Shown here piece after piece: positions 15,192-26,000 of a stretch of DNA of 57,383 bases. Source of the DNA: an uncultured Bacteroidales bacterium (GTDB lineage Bacteria; Bacteroidota; Bacteroidia; Bacteroidales; UBA932); the NCBI GenBank assembly GCA_947305045.1, contig CAMZCW010000002.1, positions 1 to 57,383 on the forward strand, given 5' to 3'. Every line of letters starts with the position of its first letter. Position 1 is the first letter of the stretch. The position numbers and the translations under genes were made by a program. Below the pieces are notes generated by a model, which was given only the letters and a program-made list of their open reading frames with translations, was not told the DNA's origin and ran no database searches.

Positions 15192-17132
15192 TTAACGACC
15201 GAAATAAACCAGCAGAACGGAAATATCGGCGGGGGAGACCCCGGAGATTCTGGAAGCCTGAGCAATGGTCTCGGGCTTATATCTTTTCAGCTTCTGACGG
15301 CATTCAATGGACAAACTCTGAATCTGATCAAAATCGAAGTCTGCAGGAATCCGAATATACTCCAGCCGTGCATTCTTCTCTGCCTGGAGTTTTTCACGCT
15401 CGATATAGCCCGCATACTTGATCGCCACCTCCACAGCAGCAATGACTTCGCTTGAATATGTCGGAGCGGAGCGACGCAGGAGGTCTGGGGGGAACGCCCC
15501 CCGGTCATGCGAAGCATTTTGAACAAAGTCGCCAGACTTTGTTCCACGTGGAACAAATTGCAGCAAATTGGCCAACGCCAACTCCGGCCGAGAAACCAAA
15601 TCCTCCAAATGCTTCCCTTCAGAAAGGGGCGTAGAACCCACCGATTCCAAATAGGCATTCACCGCAGCGGGCTTTACTTTCGTAGTCCTACAAAGGTCAG
15701 CAAGGGATTCTACGGTCTCCTGTTTCCGCATCATGGCAGCATAGCGTTCCTCCGTAGCCAGGCCCAATTCATGCGATAGGGCAGTAAGCCGGAAGTCAGC
15801 ATTATCCTGGCGCAAAAGAATGCGATACTCTGCACGGGAGGTGAACATCCGGTAAGGCTCATCCACGCCTTTATTGATAAGATCGTCAATGAGAACGCCA
15901 ATATAGGCCTGGTCGCGGCGGAGCACCAAGGGCTCCTTCTCCTGCAAGTACAAATGGGCGTTCATGCCCGCGACAATGCCCTGGGCGGCGGCTTCTTCGT
16001 AGCCGGTAGTCCCATTGACCTGACCCGCCAGGAAGAGGTTCTCAACCACTTTGGACCGGAGCGAGTAATGCAAATATTGCGGGTCAAAATAGTCATATTC
16101 TACCGCATAGGCCGGCTTAAAGACCACGGCATTTTCCAGGCCTTCAATGGCATGCATGGCCTCTAACTGCACTTCCAGCGGAAGGGAAGAAGAGAATCCC
16201 TGCAGGTAATATTCCGGAGACTCACGCCCCTCGGGCTCCAGAAACAGCTGGTGCGAATCTTTATCGGCAAACGTACGCAGCTTATCCTCAATGCTGGGAC
16301 AGTAACGCGGCCCTTTTCCATGAATCATGCCCGTAAAAAGGGGAGAGCGGTCAAAACCCGTACGAAGGATGTCGTGTACCTTTTCGTTGGTATGGAGAAG
16401 GTAACAATCCATCTGGGAACCACCCTCCTGTACTACAGAAGGCACATCCAGGAAGGAAAAACGCTCAGGATCCGCATCCCCTGCCTGCCGTTGCAAACGG
16501 GAAATATCGACAGAACGAAAATCAATGCGCGGGGGAGTGCCTGTTTTCATCCGGGCGGTGGGGATACCCAGCGAAGCCAATTGATCTGAAATTCCGTACG
16601 ACGCCTTTTCTCCAATGCGGCCCCCTTCGAAGGAATGCTGACCAATATACATCCGGCCGTTCAAGAAGGTCCCCGCTGTCAAAATAATGGCCTGAGCATA
16701 AAAAATTGCGCCTGTAACGGTACGAACAGCCGTAATTTTTTGATTCTCAAAGAGGAAATCCGCGGCAAAATCTGCGTAAATCCTTAAATTCCAATTACTT
16801 AGAAGAAAATTGAGCCAGGTAGCAGAAAAGCGCTGTTTGTCGCATTGAGCACGAGGACTCCACATGGCCGGGCCTTTGGAACGGTTAAGCATGCGGAACT
16901 GAAGTGTGGAAGCATCCGTCACCAAACCGGAGTATCCGCCCAGGGCATCAATCTCCCGGACAATCTGACCTTTGGCAATGCCGCCCACCGCAGGGTTGCA
17001 GCTCATCTTGGCCAGACCGTTCAGGTCCGGTGTGAGCAGCAAAACGGAAGAGCCCATGTTGGCAGCAGCCATCGCCGCTTCACAGCCGGCATGGCCTCCA
17101 CCGATTACAATGACATCGAAACGATTGTTCAT
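15192..17132 (-). CDS. mnmG: tRNA uridine 5-carboxymethylaminomethyl modification enzyme MnmG (GidA)
   Basis: 646 residues. FAD-binding [10 protein letters not shown] at the N-terminus, the family patterns [10 protein letters not shown] and [17 protein letters not shown], and a C-terminal helical domain ending [13 protein letters not shown]. With MnmE it modifies wobble uridine 34. Compared with usual Bacteroidales MnmG (about 620-625 residues) it carries some 20 extra residues between L-L-Q and I-K-Y-A-G-Y-I, encoded by a repeat-derived segment (15459-15557) that includes parS site 2. The insert is in frame and lies just before a conserved helix, so the enzyme is probably functional. Confidence 0.94.
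   Translation of the reverse strand: MNNRFDVIVIGGGHAGCEAAMAAANMGSSVLLLTPDLNGLAKMSCNPAVGGIAKGQIVREIDALGGYSGLVTDASTLQFRMLNRSKGPAMWSPRAQCDKQRFSATWLNFLLSNWNLRIYADFAADFLFENQKITAVRTVTGAIFYAQAIILTAGTFLNGRMYIGQHSFEGGRIGEKASYGISDQLASLGIPTARMKTGTPPRIDFRSVDISRLQRQAGDADPERFSFLDVPSVVQEGGSQMDCYLLHTNEKVHDILRTGFDRSPLFTGMIHGKGPRYCPSIEDKLRTFADKDSHQLFLEPEGRESPEYYLQGFSSSLPLEVQLEAMHAIEGLENAVVFKPAYAVEYDYFDPQYLHYSLRSKVVENLFLAGQVNGTTGYEEAAAQGIVAGMNAHLYLQEKEPLVLRRDQAYIGVLIDDLINKGVDEPYRMFTSRAEYRILLRQDNADFRLTALSHELGLATEERYAAMMRKQETVESLADLCRTTKVKPAAVNAYLESVGSTPLSEGKHLEDLVSRPELALANLLQFVPRGTKSGDFVQNASHDRGAFPPDLLRRSAPTYSSEVIAAVEVAIKYAGYIEREKLQAEKNARLEYIRIPADFDFDQIQSLSIECRQKLKRYKPETIAQASRISGVSPADISVLLVYFGR
15459..15557. repeat. 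In-frame inserted repeat inside mnmG
   Basis: A segment with three hairpins: GGGGGG-AACG-CCCCCC (15487-15502), GAACAAAGTC-GCCA-GACTTTGTTC (15521-15544) and the 20-bp palindrome 15538-15557 that contains parS. The left part (GGAGCGGAGCGACGCAGGAG) resembles a REP-type unit. It encodes an extra stretch beginning V-P-R-G-T-K-S-G-D and ending R-R-S-A-P-T in MnmG. Confidence 0.7.
15540..15555. promoter_or_regulatory. parS centromere site 2, inside mnmG
   Basis: Second exact TGTTCCACGTGGAACA, extended to 20-bp perfect symmetry (15538-15557). It lies in the mnmG coding sequence, where it encodes V-P-R-G-T, 373 bp from site 1. Confidence 0.88.
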
Positions 17133-17548
17133 ACATTGGCACGCTGGGAGAGGTAGTAATTCTCCTTGGCGCGCATAACGGCAATATCTTCCTCGGTATG
17201 GTCGTCGTAGCCAATCAGATGCAGCACGCCATGGACAATGACCCGGTTGAGTTCATCCGCGAACTCCGTCCCGTAAAAGGCGGCATTTTCACGCACGGAA
17301 TCAATGCTGATAAAGAGGTCTCCGCTTAGCCGATTCCCTTCACAGTAGTCAAAGGTGATGATGTCTGTATAATAATCGTGTTTCAGATATTTTATATTGA
17401 CATCCAAAATATAATTATCGGAACAAAATATAACCGATATATCTCCCAGGCGCTTGGCCTCACTCTCTGCAACAAACTTGAGCCAACGCGAAGTAAGGCG
17501 TTTTTCCTTAAACGAAAACGCAATATCCTCTGTAAAGTAGGAAACCAT
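17129..17548 (-). CDS. ybeY: Endoribonuclease YbeY (rRNA maturation factor)
   Basis: 139 residues with the zinc-binding motif [12 protein letters not shown] and the upstream D-I-I-T-F-D-Y pattern. It is a metal-dependent endoribonuclease in 16S rRNA maturation and ribosome quality control. Its TGA overlaps the mnmG ATG by 4 bp. The ATG follows directly after the TAA of the STAS gene. Confidence 0.92.
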   Translation of the reverse strand: MVSYFTEDIAFSFKEKRLTSRWLKFVAESEAKRLGDISVIFCSDNYILDVNIKYLKHDYYTDIITFDYCEGNRLSGDLFISIDSVRENAAFYGTEFADELNRVIVHGVLHLIGYDDHTEEDIAVMRAKENYYLSQRANV

Positions 17549-17851
17549 TTACTCTATATCGAAAAGGGCTACAAAACCGGTTAAGTCCAGCACATCTTTA
17601 ACCACGTCGTTCACGTTTTTCAGGACCACATGGGAACCGGCAGCCTGCGCCTTTTTGAGGACGCTCAACAAAAGGCGAAGCCCGCTGGAAGCAATATACT
17701 CCAAGTCTGTACAGTCAAAAATAATGTCCTTGCCCAGACTCTCCATCACGGGCGCCAGGGCCTTTTCCGTCTCTGCGGCGGCGGCGGTATCCAGCTCGCC
17801 ATTAAAGGTAACGACAAACTTGCCGTCCTGTTCTTCTACTTTTGTTGTCAT
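17549..17851 (-). CDS. STAS-domain anti-sigma-factor antagonist
   Basis: 100 residues forming one STAS domain: F-N-G-E-L-D-T-A, then D-C-T-D-L-E-Y-I-A-S-S-G-L-R-L-L with the phosphorylatable serine of the SpoIIAA/RsbV family, and a C-terminal D-L-T-G-F. It would act as the switch protein of a partner-switching pathway, dephosphorylated by the phosphatase encoded just upstream. Its ATG overlaps the TGA of that gene (ATGA), so the two are coupled. The final target (an anti-sigma kinase or another effector) is not in the window unless the kinase domain of the upstream protein serves. Confidence 0.9.
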   Translation of the reverse strand: MTTKVEEQDGKFVVTFNGELDTAAAAETEKALAPVMESLGKDIIFDCTDLEYIASSGLRLLLSVLKKAQAAGSHVVLKNVNDVVKDVLDLTGFVALFDIE

Positions 17852-19953
17852 GATATGGATTTGGTTAAAGTTAATACATTGAATCCGTGTTTACGGCTAT
17901 AGGAAACGGAATCCACCAATTTGCGGGTGAGGTGAATTCCCAGGCCGCCAATGGGCCGGTTCTGGGCATCCAAAGTGGTATCTGCCTCCAAAACGGCCGT
18001 AGGGTCGAAGGGAAAACCGTTATCGACAATGGTGAACCTCACTTCCTTATAATTGCTGTCGGCATAGACCGTAACTTCACCATGCTCGCCCGGAGGATAG
18101 GCATAGTTCATCACGTTCACAACGGTCTCTTCCACGGCAAGACGAATACCGGCTGATACGCGGCGCTCTATCGGGACCTGCGACAGGAAATCTTTGACGA
18201 AAGCACTCAGCGCTGTCACTTCTGCCGTATCGTTCCCCAAGGTAAGTTTTTTCTGAAGGGTGTCGCCCGGCTGGAAGCAGATACAAAGAAGGGTGAGGTC
18301 GTCGCTCTGGGGACAATCTCCGGCAAAAGAACGGGCCTCTGCACTGAGTGCGCTCACAAGTTCCTCGGGCTTGTCTGCACCAATACTCAGGGAACGATTC
18401 AACACTTCCTGCACCCGTTCACGGCCCAGGGCCTGGCGCGCCTTGTTCTTGGCCTCTGTGAGGCCGTCCGTATATAGGAAAAGAGTGGTGCCGGGAGCAA
18501 GCAGCATGGACTGGAGTTCGAACTCCTTATCCGCAAAAACGCCCAGGGGCAGATTGGCCTTGACGGGCAGCAACGAGGCCGATGAGGTTAGAAGGAACGG
18601 TTTGTCGTGCCCGGCATTGGCATAATTGAGTTTGCCGGTATACAAGTCCAGGCAGCCCACGAAGCACGTCACAAACATATTGTTGTCGTCGCCGGCGCAA
18701 AGCTGGTTGTTCAAGGTCCACAGAATCTGCGAAGGGCTTTCCTCCTTCCGGGACACCACGCGGAACAGCGAATGAATCATAGACATGAGCATGGCCGACG
18801 GGACCCCTTTTCCGCTCACGTCGCCAATGCAGAAGAAGAGCTTGCCGTCCCGGATGTAAAAATCATACAGGTCTCCGCCCACCTCCAGCGCCGGTTCCAG
18901 CGTGCCATAGACATAGGAAGGGAAGACCTTAGGAAGCATTTGCTGCTGAATATCCCGCGCGACCGCCAGTTCACCGCTTATGCGAGCCTGTTCTGCCGAT
19001 GCCTCCCTGAGCTTGTTCTCGTTCCGCGCATAGCGGTTTATCATGAACGCCAAAATGGCCAGACCCAGCAGCATAAAGAGGATGTGCTGGTGCCGCATCT
19101 TCTGCATCGGCCCAAAGACTTCTTCCGTCTTGTACACCTGGATGAGCTGCCAGTAAGGCTCTTTTTCCAGTTGCGTCTTCCGGATGGCAATACCCGGATA
19201 ATCGGTCTCCGGGAGCCGGCCGTTCACGATCTCCACCACCGTGAACACTTCTTCCCGGGGAATCCGCGCCACCGAAGGACCGGCCACCAAATCGCCTTCC
19301 ACCGTAAGCAGCAAGCCAAAAGAATTGTCATAGGGCTGGTGGGCATTGAGTGTGTCTCCCAGCCAGGAAAGGTCGATATCCAGGCCGCACAGGGCCGCCA
19401 GCCGGCCTTCATCATTATAGATGGGCACAGAATAAGTGGCATAGGAAAGCGAGTCCGTTCCATAGAGATAAGGGTCTGTCCAGGAGGGGCCCAGGTGATC
19501 CAGCGACCAGATAAATTCCGGATTTTGGCTATAATCGTGCTCCGGCGTACCAATTTGCTCGGTGACGATGCTGCCATCCGGCAGTTTATGGGCATAGGGC
19601 TCAAAAAGACGGCCTTTGGAGGGATAGTAATAAGGCATGAAGGCCAGGCAGCCGCCCACCACGTTGGGATTGTCGTCGATCAGACGCACCATAACCGGGA
19701 AAAGGGAATCCGGATTGTTCAGGTGCCGCATGATGTCCCACTTGTTCTCTGCCAGGGTAACCTCCGTGAGTTCCAGCATATGCTCGATATCGTGGACCAT
19801 GGAGCCCAGGACCACCTTGCTCCTGAGGTTCATTTCTTCCGTCATCATGCGGCGAAGCCGCTGATACTGAACTACGGAGATGACCTCCACCAGCACAGCG
19901 GCGAAGACCACAATTCCCACGCGGGTTATCCTACCGGAATCCAGTTTTTTCAT
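17848..19953 (-). CDS. dCache sensor - PP2C (SpoIIE/RsbU) phosphatase - HATPase (RsbW-like) fusion
   Basis: About 701 residues. Order: N-terminal membrane segment (about 15-32), extracytoplasmic double-Cache-like sensor (about 40-290, with Y-Y-P-S-K-G-R and W-T-D-P-Y-L-Y), second membrane segment (about 300-318), coiled linker, PP2C phosphatase (about 335-565, with V-G-G-D-L-Y-D-F-Y, I-G-D-V-S-G-K-G-V-P-S-A, D-G-L-T-E-A and D-D-L-T-L), then a HATPase_c anti-sigma-kinase-like domain (about 575-700, with L-A-V-E-E-T-V-V-N-V-M-N-Y-A-Y). Phosphatase and kinase in one chain, next to a STAS protein, make a complete signalling switch. The ATG at 19953 is chosen over a TTG at 19968. It is divergent from the NRPS genes, 103 bp away. 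Confidence 0.9.
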   Translation of the reverse strand: MKKLDSGRITRVGIVVFAAVLVEVISVVQYQRLRRMMTEEMNLRSKVVLGSMVHDIEHMLELTEVTLAENKWDIMRHLNNPDSLFPVMVRLIDDNPNVVGGCLAFMPYYYPSKGRLFEPYAHKLPDGSIVTEQIGTPEHDYSQNPEFIWSLDHLGPSWTDPYLYGTDSLSYATYSVPIYNDEGRLAALCGLDIDLSWLGDTLNAHQPYDNSFGLLLTVEGDLVAGPSVARIPREEVFTVVEIVNGRLPETDYPGIAIRKTQLEKEPYWQLIQVYKTEEVFGPMQKMRHQHILFMLLGLAILAFMINRYARNENKLREASAEQARISGELAVARDIQQQMLPKVFPSYVYGTLEPALEVGGDLYDFYIRDGKLFFCIGDVSGKGVPSAMLMSMIHSLFRVVSRKEESPSQILWTLNNQLCAGDDNNMFVTCFVGCLDLYTGKLNYANAGHDKPFLLTSSASLLPVKANLPLGVFADKEFELQSMLLAPGTTLFLYTDGLTEAKNKARQALGRERVQEVLNRSLSIGADKPEELVSALSAEARSFAGDCPQSDDLTLLCICFQPGDTLQKKLTLGNDTAEVTALSAFVKDFLSQVPIERRVSAGIRLAVEETVVNVMNYAYPPGEHGEVTVYADSNYKEVRFTIVDNGFPFDPTAVLEADTTLDAQNRPIGGLGIHLTRKLVDSVSYSRKHGFNVLTLTKSIS

Positions 19954-20027
19954 ACACTTTTCTATCAAACCGTAAAGTTATCATTTGTTTTTGACAACTC
20001 AAAACGATAAAAATTGAAAATTATATT

Positions 20028-20035
20028 TAAATTTG
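20028..20035 (+). promoter_or_regulatory. Possible -7 element for the NRPS operon
   Basis: TAAATTTG in the AT-rich 103-bp divergent gap, about 22 bp before the ATG at 20057. No TTG is seen at the proper -33 spacing, so it may depend on an activator or another sigma factor. Confidence 0.35.
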
Positions 20036-20056
20036 TGAAAACCTAACACTAAAGTG

Positions 20057-23000
20057 ATGAGCCAAAGTTCTTGCAACACTGTTCTGGAAGCTTTTCACCA
20101 GCAGGTGAAAGCCCATCCCAACCAAACTGCCGTGGTCTATGAAAACATCCGCCTAACCTACGCAGAGGTAGAAAAACTGACAGACAACCTCGCCGCTTAT
20201 ATAGAAACCCAAGTGCCCGCAGGAAGCGTCGTGGGCATTATGCTGGGCCGAAACGAGTACATGATGCTGGCCCCGCTGGGCGCGCTCAAAGCCGGTTGCG
20301 CCTATCTCCCGCTGGACCCTTCGTACCCGCCGGAGCGCCTGGAATTCATGATAAAAGACGCCGGCGCCAAAATGCTGGTGGCCGACGAAGACCTCCTGCC
20401 CATCCTGAAGGAGTACAAGGGCCCCGTCCTGATAACCGCCGACATCCGCAAACTGCATCCCGGCACGCCCAAGGCACAGCCGCCCAAACCGGAGGACCTG
20501 TTCATCCTGCTGTACACCAGCGGCACCACCGGCACGCCCAAGGGCTGCATGCTCTGCCACAAAAACATTTACGCCTTTTGCAGCCACCACGGCGAGCTCA
20601 TGGGCATGGACCATACCACCCGCATGACAGCCTACGCCAGCTTTGGCTTCGACGCCTTTGTGGCGGACCTGTACAGCGCTATCATCAGCGGCGCCACCCT
20701 CTACATTATCCCGGACCGCATCCGGCTCAACCTGCCCGCCCTGCACGAGTATTTTGAGCAAAATGGTATCACCTGCTGCTTCATGACCACCCAGGTGGCC
20801 ACCCAGTTCGCCATCAACTATCCGGACTGCAAGGGCCTCAAAATTCTGTACACCGGCGGCGAAAAAATGTCCAGCTTCCCGCTGCCGCACTACCGCCTGT
20901 TCAACTGCTACGGCCCCACGGAAACCATCTGCTACGTGCTCTGCGAAGAAGTGAAAAAACAGGAAGAGAACATCCCCATCGGCCTTCCCCTCAAAGACAT
21001 TAAGGTCTATGTGGTCAAGGACGGCAAGCAGGTGCCCAAAGGCGAGCCGGGAGAACTCTGGATCACCGGCACCCAGGTGGGCCTGGGATACCTCAACCGG
21101 CCGGACAAAACCGCAGAGGTCTTTGTGAAGAATCCCTTTGACGATGACCCCAAGTACGCCACGGCCTACCGCACCGGAGACATTGTCCGCGAGCGGGAAG
21201 ACGGCAAAATTGAATTCATGGGCCGAAAAGACGGCCAGGTGAAAATCCGCGGCTTCCGCATCGAGCTCAAGGAAGTAGAGGCCATCATTCGCGAATTCCC
21301 TGACATTAAAGACGTTACGGTGCAGGCCTTTGACGAGCCCGGCGCCGGTGCCGGCAAGTTCCTGGCTGCGTACATCGTCAGCCCCAAGGAGATCAACATC
21401 CAGGAACTGGACGCCTTCATCGCCAGCAAAAAACCGCCGTACATGGTGCCGGCCGTTACCATGCAGATAGAAGCCATTCCGCTGAATGTGAACCAGAAAG
21501 TGGACGTGAAGGCCCTTCCCAAGCCGGAACCGCAGGAGCACAAGGCGGAGGCCCACGTGGCGCCGCTCAACAAGCTGGAACAGCAAATCAGCGACATCAT
21601 CAAGGAGAGCGTAGGCATTGGCGGCTTCGGCCTCACAGACCCGCTGTATTACAGTGGCCTCTCATCCCTGGGTGCCCTGCGCCTGGCTACGGAGCTGTAC
21701 AAGCGCTTCGGCCTGGAGCCGGACATGAACAGCTTTGCCAAAACCGCCAGCCTGCAAAGCATAGAGAACGATATCCTGGACATCCTCCTGTCAGGAGATT
21801 CCTGTCATTCTGAGCGCAGCGAAGAATCTAATGGGGAAGACCAGCCCCAGGAGCTCACCTTCCAGCAAACCGGCCTGTACCTGGACTGCGTAAGGAATCC
21901 TTCGTCCACCGCCTATAATCTGCCGTTCATCCTCACCTTCCCGAAAGGCACGCTGGCAGGGGAGGTCAAAAAAGCCCTCCTGGACATACTGGAGGCCCAT
22001 CCCGCCCTTACCGCCCGCATCGAGCAGCGGGACGGAAAAGTGTATCTGGTGCCCGCCCAGACAGAGGGGGAAATCCCTTCCGTCAAGCTGGGCAGCGAAG
22101 AAGAATACGAGGCCCTCAAAGAAGCCTTCATGCAGCCCTTCGACCTCTCCGGCCCGCTCTACCGGCTCACCCTGGTCCAAACGCCCGGCAAGCTGCGCCT
22201 GATGGGGGACTTCCACCACCTCATCTTTGACGGCCACTCCTATGACCTGTTCCTGGGCCAGCTCACCGCCGCGCTGGAGGGAAAAGCACCTGAAAAAGAG
22301 GACTATACCTACTTTAGCTACGCCCGGGACCAGAAGGCCTACCAGGACAGCGCGGAATTCCAGGAGGCGGAAACCTTCTTTGCCGAGCAAATCGCCGGCA
22401 AGGAGGACGAAACCGGCGTCATCCCGGACAAAACGCCCCTGGAAGACGAGATTGGCCACGAAATCTGGCTCCGCAAAAAGATTGGGGCCGATGTTATGGC
22501 GCGCTGCCATGAACTGGGCATCTCCCCGGCCAGCTACTTCCTGGGTGCCGCCTATGTCACCATAGGCGCGTTCTGCGGGCAGCAAAAAATTTACATGTGC
22601 ACGGTAGCCAACGGCCGCAGTGGCATGCGCTGTGCCGATACCTACGGCATGTTTGTGAACACCATGGCCCTGTCCGGAGAGGTAGGGGAGCAGCAGGCCG
22701 ATGACTTCCTGAAGGAGACGGACCGCAACTTTGCCACCACGCTCTCCTACCAGAACTATCCCTTCGCCCGCGTGGCGTCGGCCTATGACTTCCATCCGGC
22801 CGTCATGCTGGCCTACCAGGTGGGGCTCGTGGAAAAATACACCATCCACGGCAAACCGCTTGAGGATGAACTGATTACGCAGGACACGCCCAAGTTCCCG
22901 CTGAGCATCTTCATCGAAGGAACGGAGGAAGCCCCGGAACTGGCCCTGGCCTACGACAGCAGCCTGTACACGGAGCCGCTCATCCAGTCCTTTGCCGACG

Positions 23001-26000
23001 CCATGGAGTGCGTAGTAAGGGGTCTGCTGAAGAACGTTCCGCTCACGGAGATTCCCTTTGTGGACGGGGAGCGCCTCCGGGAGCTGGACAGCTTCAACGA
23101 CTACACCCAGGAAGTGGACCTCTCCGAGACCATTGTGGACCTGTTCCGCAAACAGGCCAAGGCCACCCCGGACGCCCCGGCCGTGCTCTTTGACGGAAAA
23201 ACCATCAGTTACAAGGAATTGGACACCTACACAGATGCCCTGGCCGCAAAAATCCAGTCTTACGGTCTTGGGGAAGAAGACGTGGTGTCTGTCCTGATTA
23301 ACCGCAACGCCTGGATGACCAAGGCCTCCCTGGCCGCCATGAAGGCCGGCTGCGCCTACCAGCCGCTGGATCCGTCCTACCCCACGGAGCGCCTCAATTT
23401 CATGATTCAGGATTCCCGGGCCAAGCTCCTCATTGCCGATAAAGAACTCATCCCGCTGGTAGGGGACTACACCGGTCCTGTGCTCACCACCGCAGAGCTG
23501 GAGATTTCTCCGCTCGCTTTGCTCGGTCGAAATGACAAAGACACTGTCATTTCGAGCGGAGTCGAGAAATCTCCCAAGCCGGAGAACCTGTACATCCTGC
23601 TGTACACTTCCGGCTCCACCGGCACGCCCAAGGGCGTTATGCTGGAGCACCGCAACCTGGTGAACTTCTGCGCCTGGTACCGGGACTACTACAAGCTCCA
23701 GCCCGGAGACAAAGTGGCGGCCTTCGCCAGCTACGGCTTCGACGCCAACATGATGGACCAGTATCCCGCTCTCTCCTGCGGCGCCTGCATCTGCATCATT
23801 CCGGAAGAGGTCCGGCACGACCTTGGCGCCCTGAACCGCTTCCTCATCGACAATGGCGTAACCCACAGCTTCATGACCACCCAGGTGGGCGTGATGTATG
23901 CCAAAAACTACCCGGACAATCCGGTCCTGAAGCACCTGAGCGTAGGCGGCGAAAAACTGATCTCCATGCCGCCGCCGTCCTACCATTTCTACAATGGTTA
24001 CGGCCCCACGGAGTGCACCATCTTCTCCACCATCTTCAAAGTGGAGGAGCGGGAGGAAAACATTCCCATCGGCCATCCGCTGAGCAACATGCCGCTGTAC
24101 GTGGCCGACCGTCACATGCGGCGCCTGCCCGTGGGGGCCGCCGGTGAGCTGCTCATCAGCGGCGCCGGTGTAGGCCGCGGCTACCTCAACAACCCGGAAA
24201 AGACCGCCGAGTGCTTTGTGGACAGCCCCTTCCAGCCGGGTACGCGCATGTACCACTCCGGTGACATTGTGCGGTATCGGGCCGACGGAAATATTGAATT
24301 TGTGGGCCGGAAAGACCGTCAGGTCAAGATCCGCGGCTTCCGTATCGAACTCAAGGAAGTAGAAGGCGTGCTGCAGGAATTCCCGGGCGTGAAAGACGTC
24401 ACGGTGCAGGCGCTGGACGCCCCATCCGGCGGCAAGTTCCTGGCTGCGTATGTGGTGGCGGAAGGCAGCTTCGACGCCAAAGCCGCCGGCGAATTCATCC
24501 GCGAGCGCAAGCCTTCGTACATGGTGCCTGCCGCCTGGATGCAGCTGGACAAGATTCCGCTCAACGTGAACCAGAAGGTGGACCGCAAGGCCCTGCCGGA
24601 GCTCGTTCCCACCTCCATGGATGAGTACGTTGCCCCCGTGGGAGAAACGGAAAAAGCCCTCTGCGCCATCTTTGCCGATATCCTGGGCATGGAACGCGTG
24701 GGTGCCACGGACTCCTTCTTCGACCTGGGAGGTTCTTCGCTCATGGTCACCAACGTGATGGTGAGCGCAGAGAAACAAGGCCTGCACTTTGCCTATTCTG
24801 ACGTGTTCTCGCACCCGTCGGCCCGCTCCCTTGCGGCCTTCCTCACAGGAGAGGTGGCGGTGCAGGAGCAGGACAGCAACATTACGGACTACGACTACTC
24901 CGCCATCGACGCCCTGCTCTCCAAAAACACGCTGGAATCCTTCCTGGGCGGGGAACGCCTCCACCTGGGACGCAACATCCTGCTCACCGGCGCCACGGGC
25001 TTCCTGGGCATCCACATGCTCAAGGAACTCATCGAGAGCACCGGGCCGGACACCACCATCTGGTGCCTGCTCAGGCCCAAGGGCAGCGTTTCCCCGGAGC
25101 GCCGCCTGCGGGAAATGCTGGTGTATTACTTCGAGAAAGACTACCGCAAGCTCCTGGGAACGCGCATCCGGCCCGTCGCGGGAGACATTACCCAGCCCCA
25201 GACGCTGGAGCCGCTTACACAGATAGACACGGTGTTCAACTGCGCCGCCAATGTGAAGCACTTCTCCAAAGGAACGGACATTGAGGACATTAACTACGGC
25301 GGTGTCAAGAACCTGGTGGCCCTCTGCGAGCGCAATGGCGCCTACCTGGTGCATGTCTCCACCGAGAGCGTGGGCGGCCTTACCCCGGGCTATGTTCCCG
25401 GCACCCTCACGGAGCAGATGCTCTTCTTCGGGCAGCTCACGGACAACCAGTATGTCCACTCCAAGTTCCTGGCAGAGCGCTACATCCTGGAACACATGGT
25501 GGCCGGAACGCTCAAGGCCAAAATCATGCGCGCCGGCAACCTGTCGCCCCGTGCCTCTGACGGTGAATTCCAGGTGAACCTGAACGCCAACGCCTCCATG
25601 GGCCGCCTCAAGGCCTTCAAGATGCTGGGCGCCTGCCCGTTCCAGCTGTTGGAAGGACAGATGGAGTTCTCGCCCATCGACCAGTCGGCCCATGCCATGG
25701 TCATGCTGGCCCGCACCCCGCTGGAGAACTGCGTGTTCAACGTGTCCAACAACCACCTCATCCCCATGGACGACATTCTGATGCGCCTGGAGAAGATAGA
25801 CGGGAAACCGCTGGAATACGTGGAATCCTCCGAATTTGCACGCCGCGTGGAGCAGGCCAACGCAGACCCCGCCAAAACGCGCATCATGGCGCCGCTGGTG
25901 GCCTATCAGCAGTCCGCCGCGGAAGCGGAGGGCGTAGAAACCATTCCTTCCACCGCCTACACCATGCAGGTGCTGCACCGCATGGGCTTCCGCTGGGACC

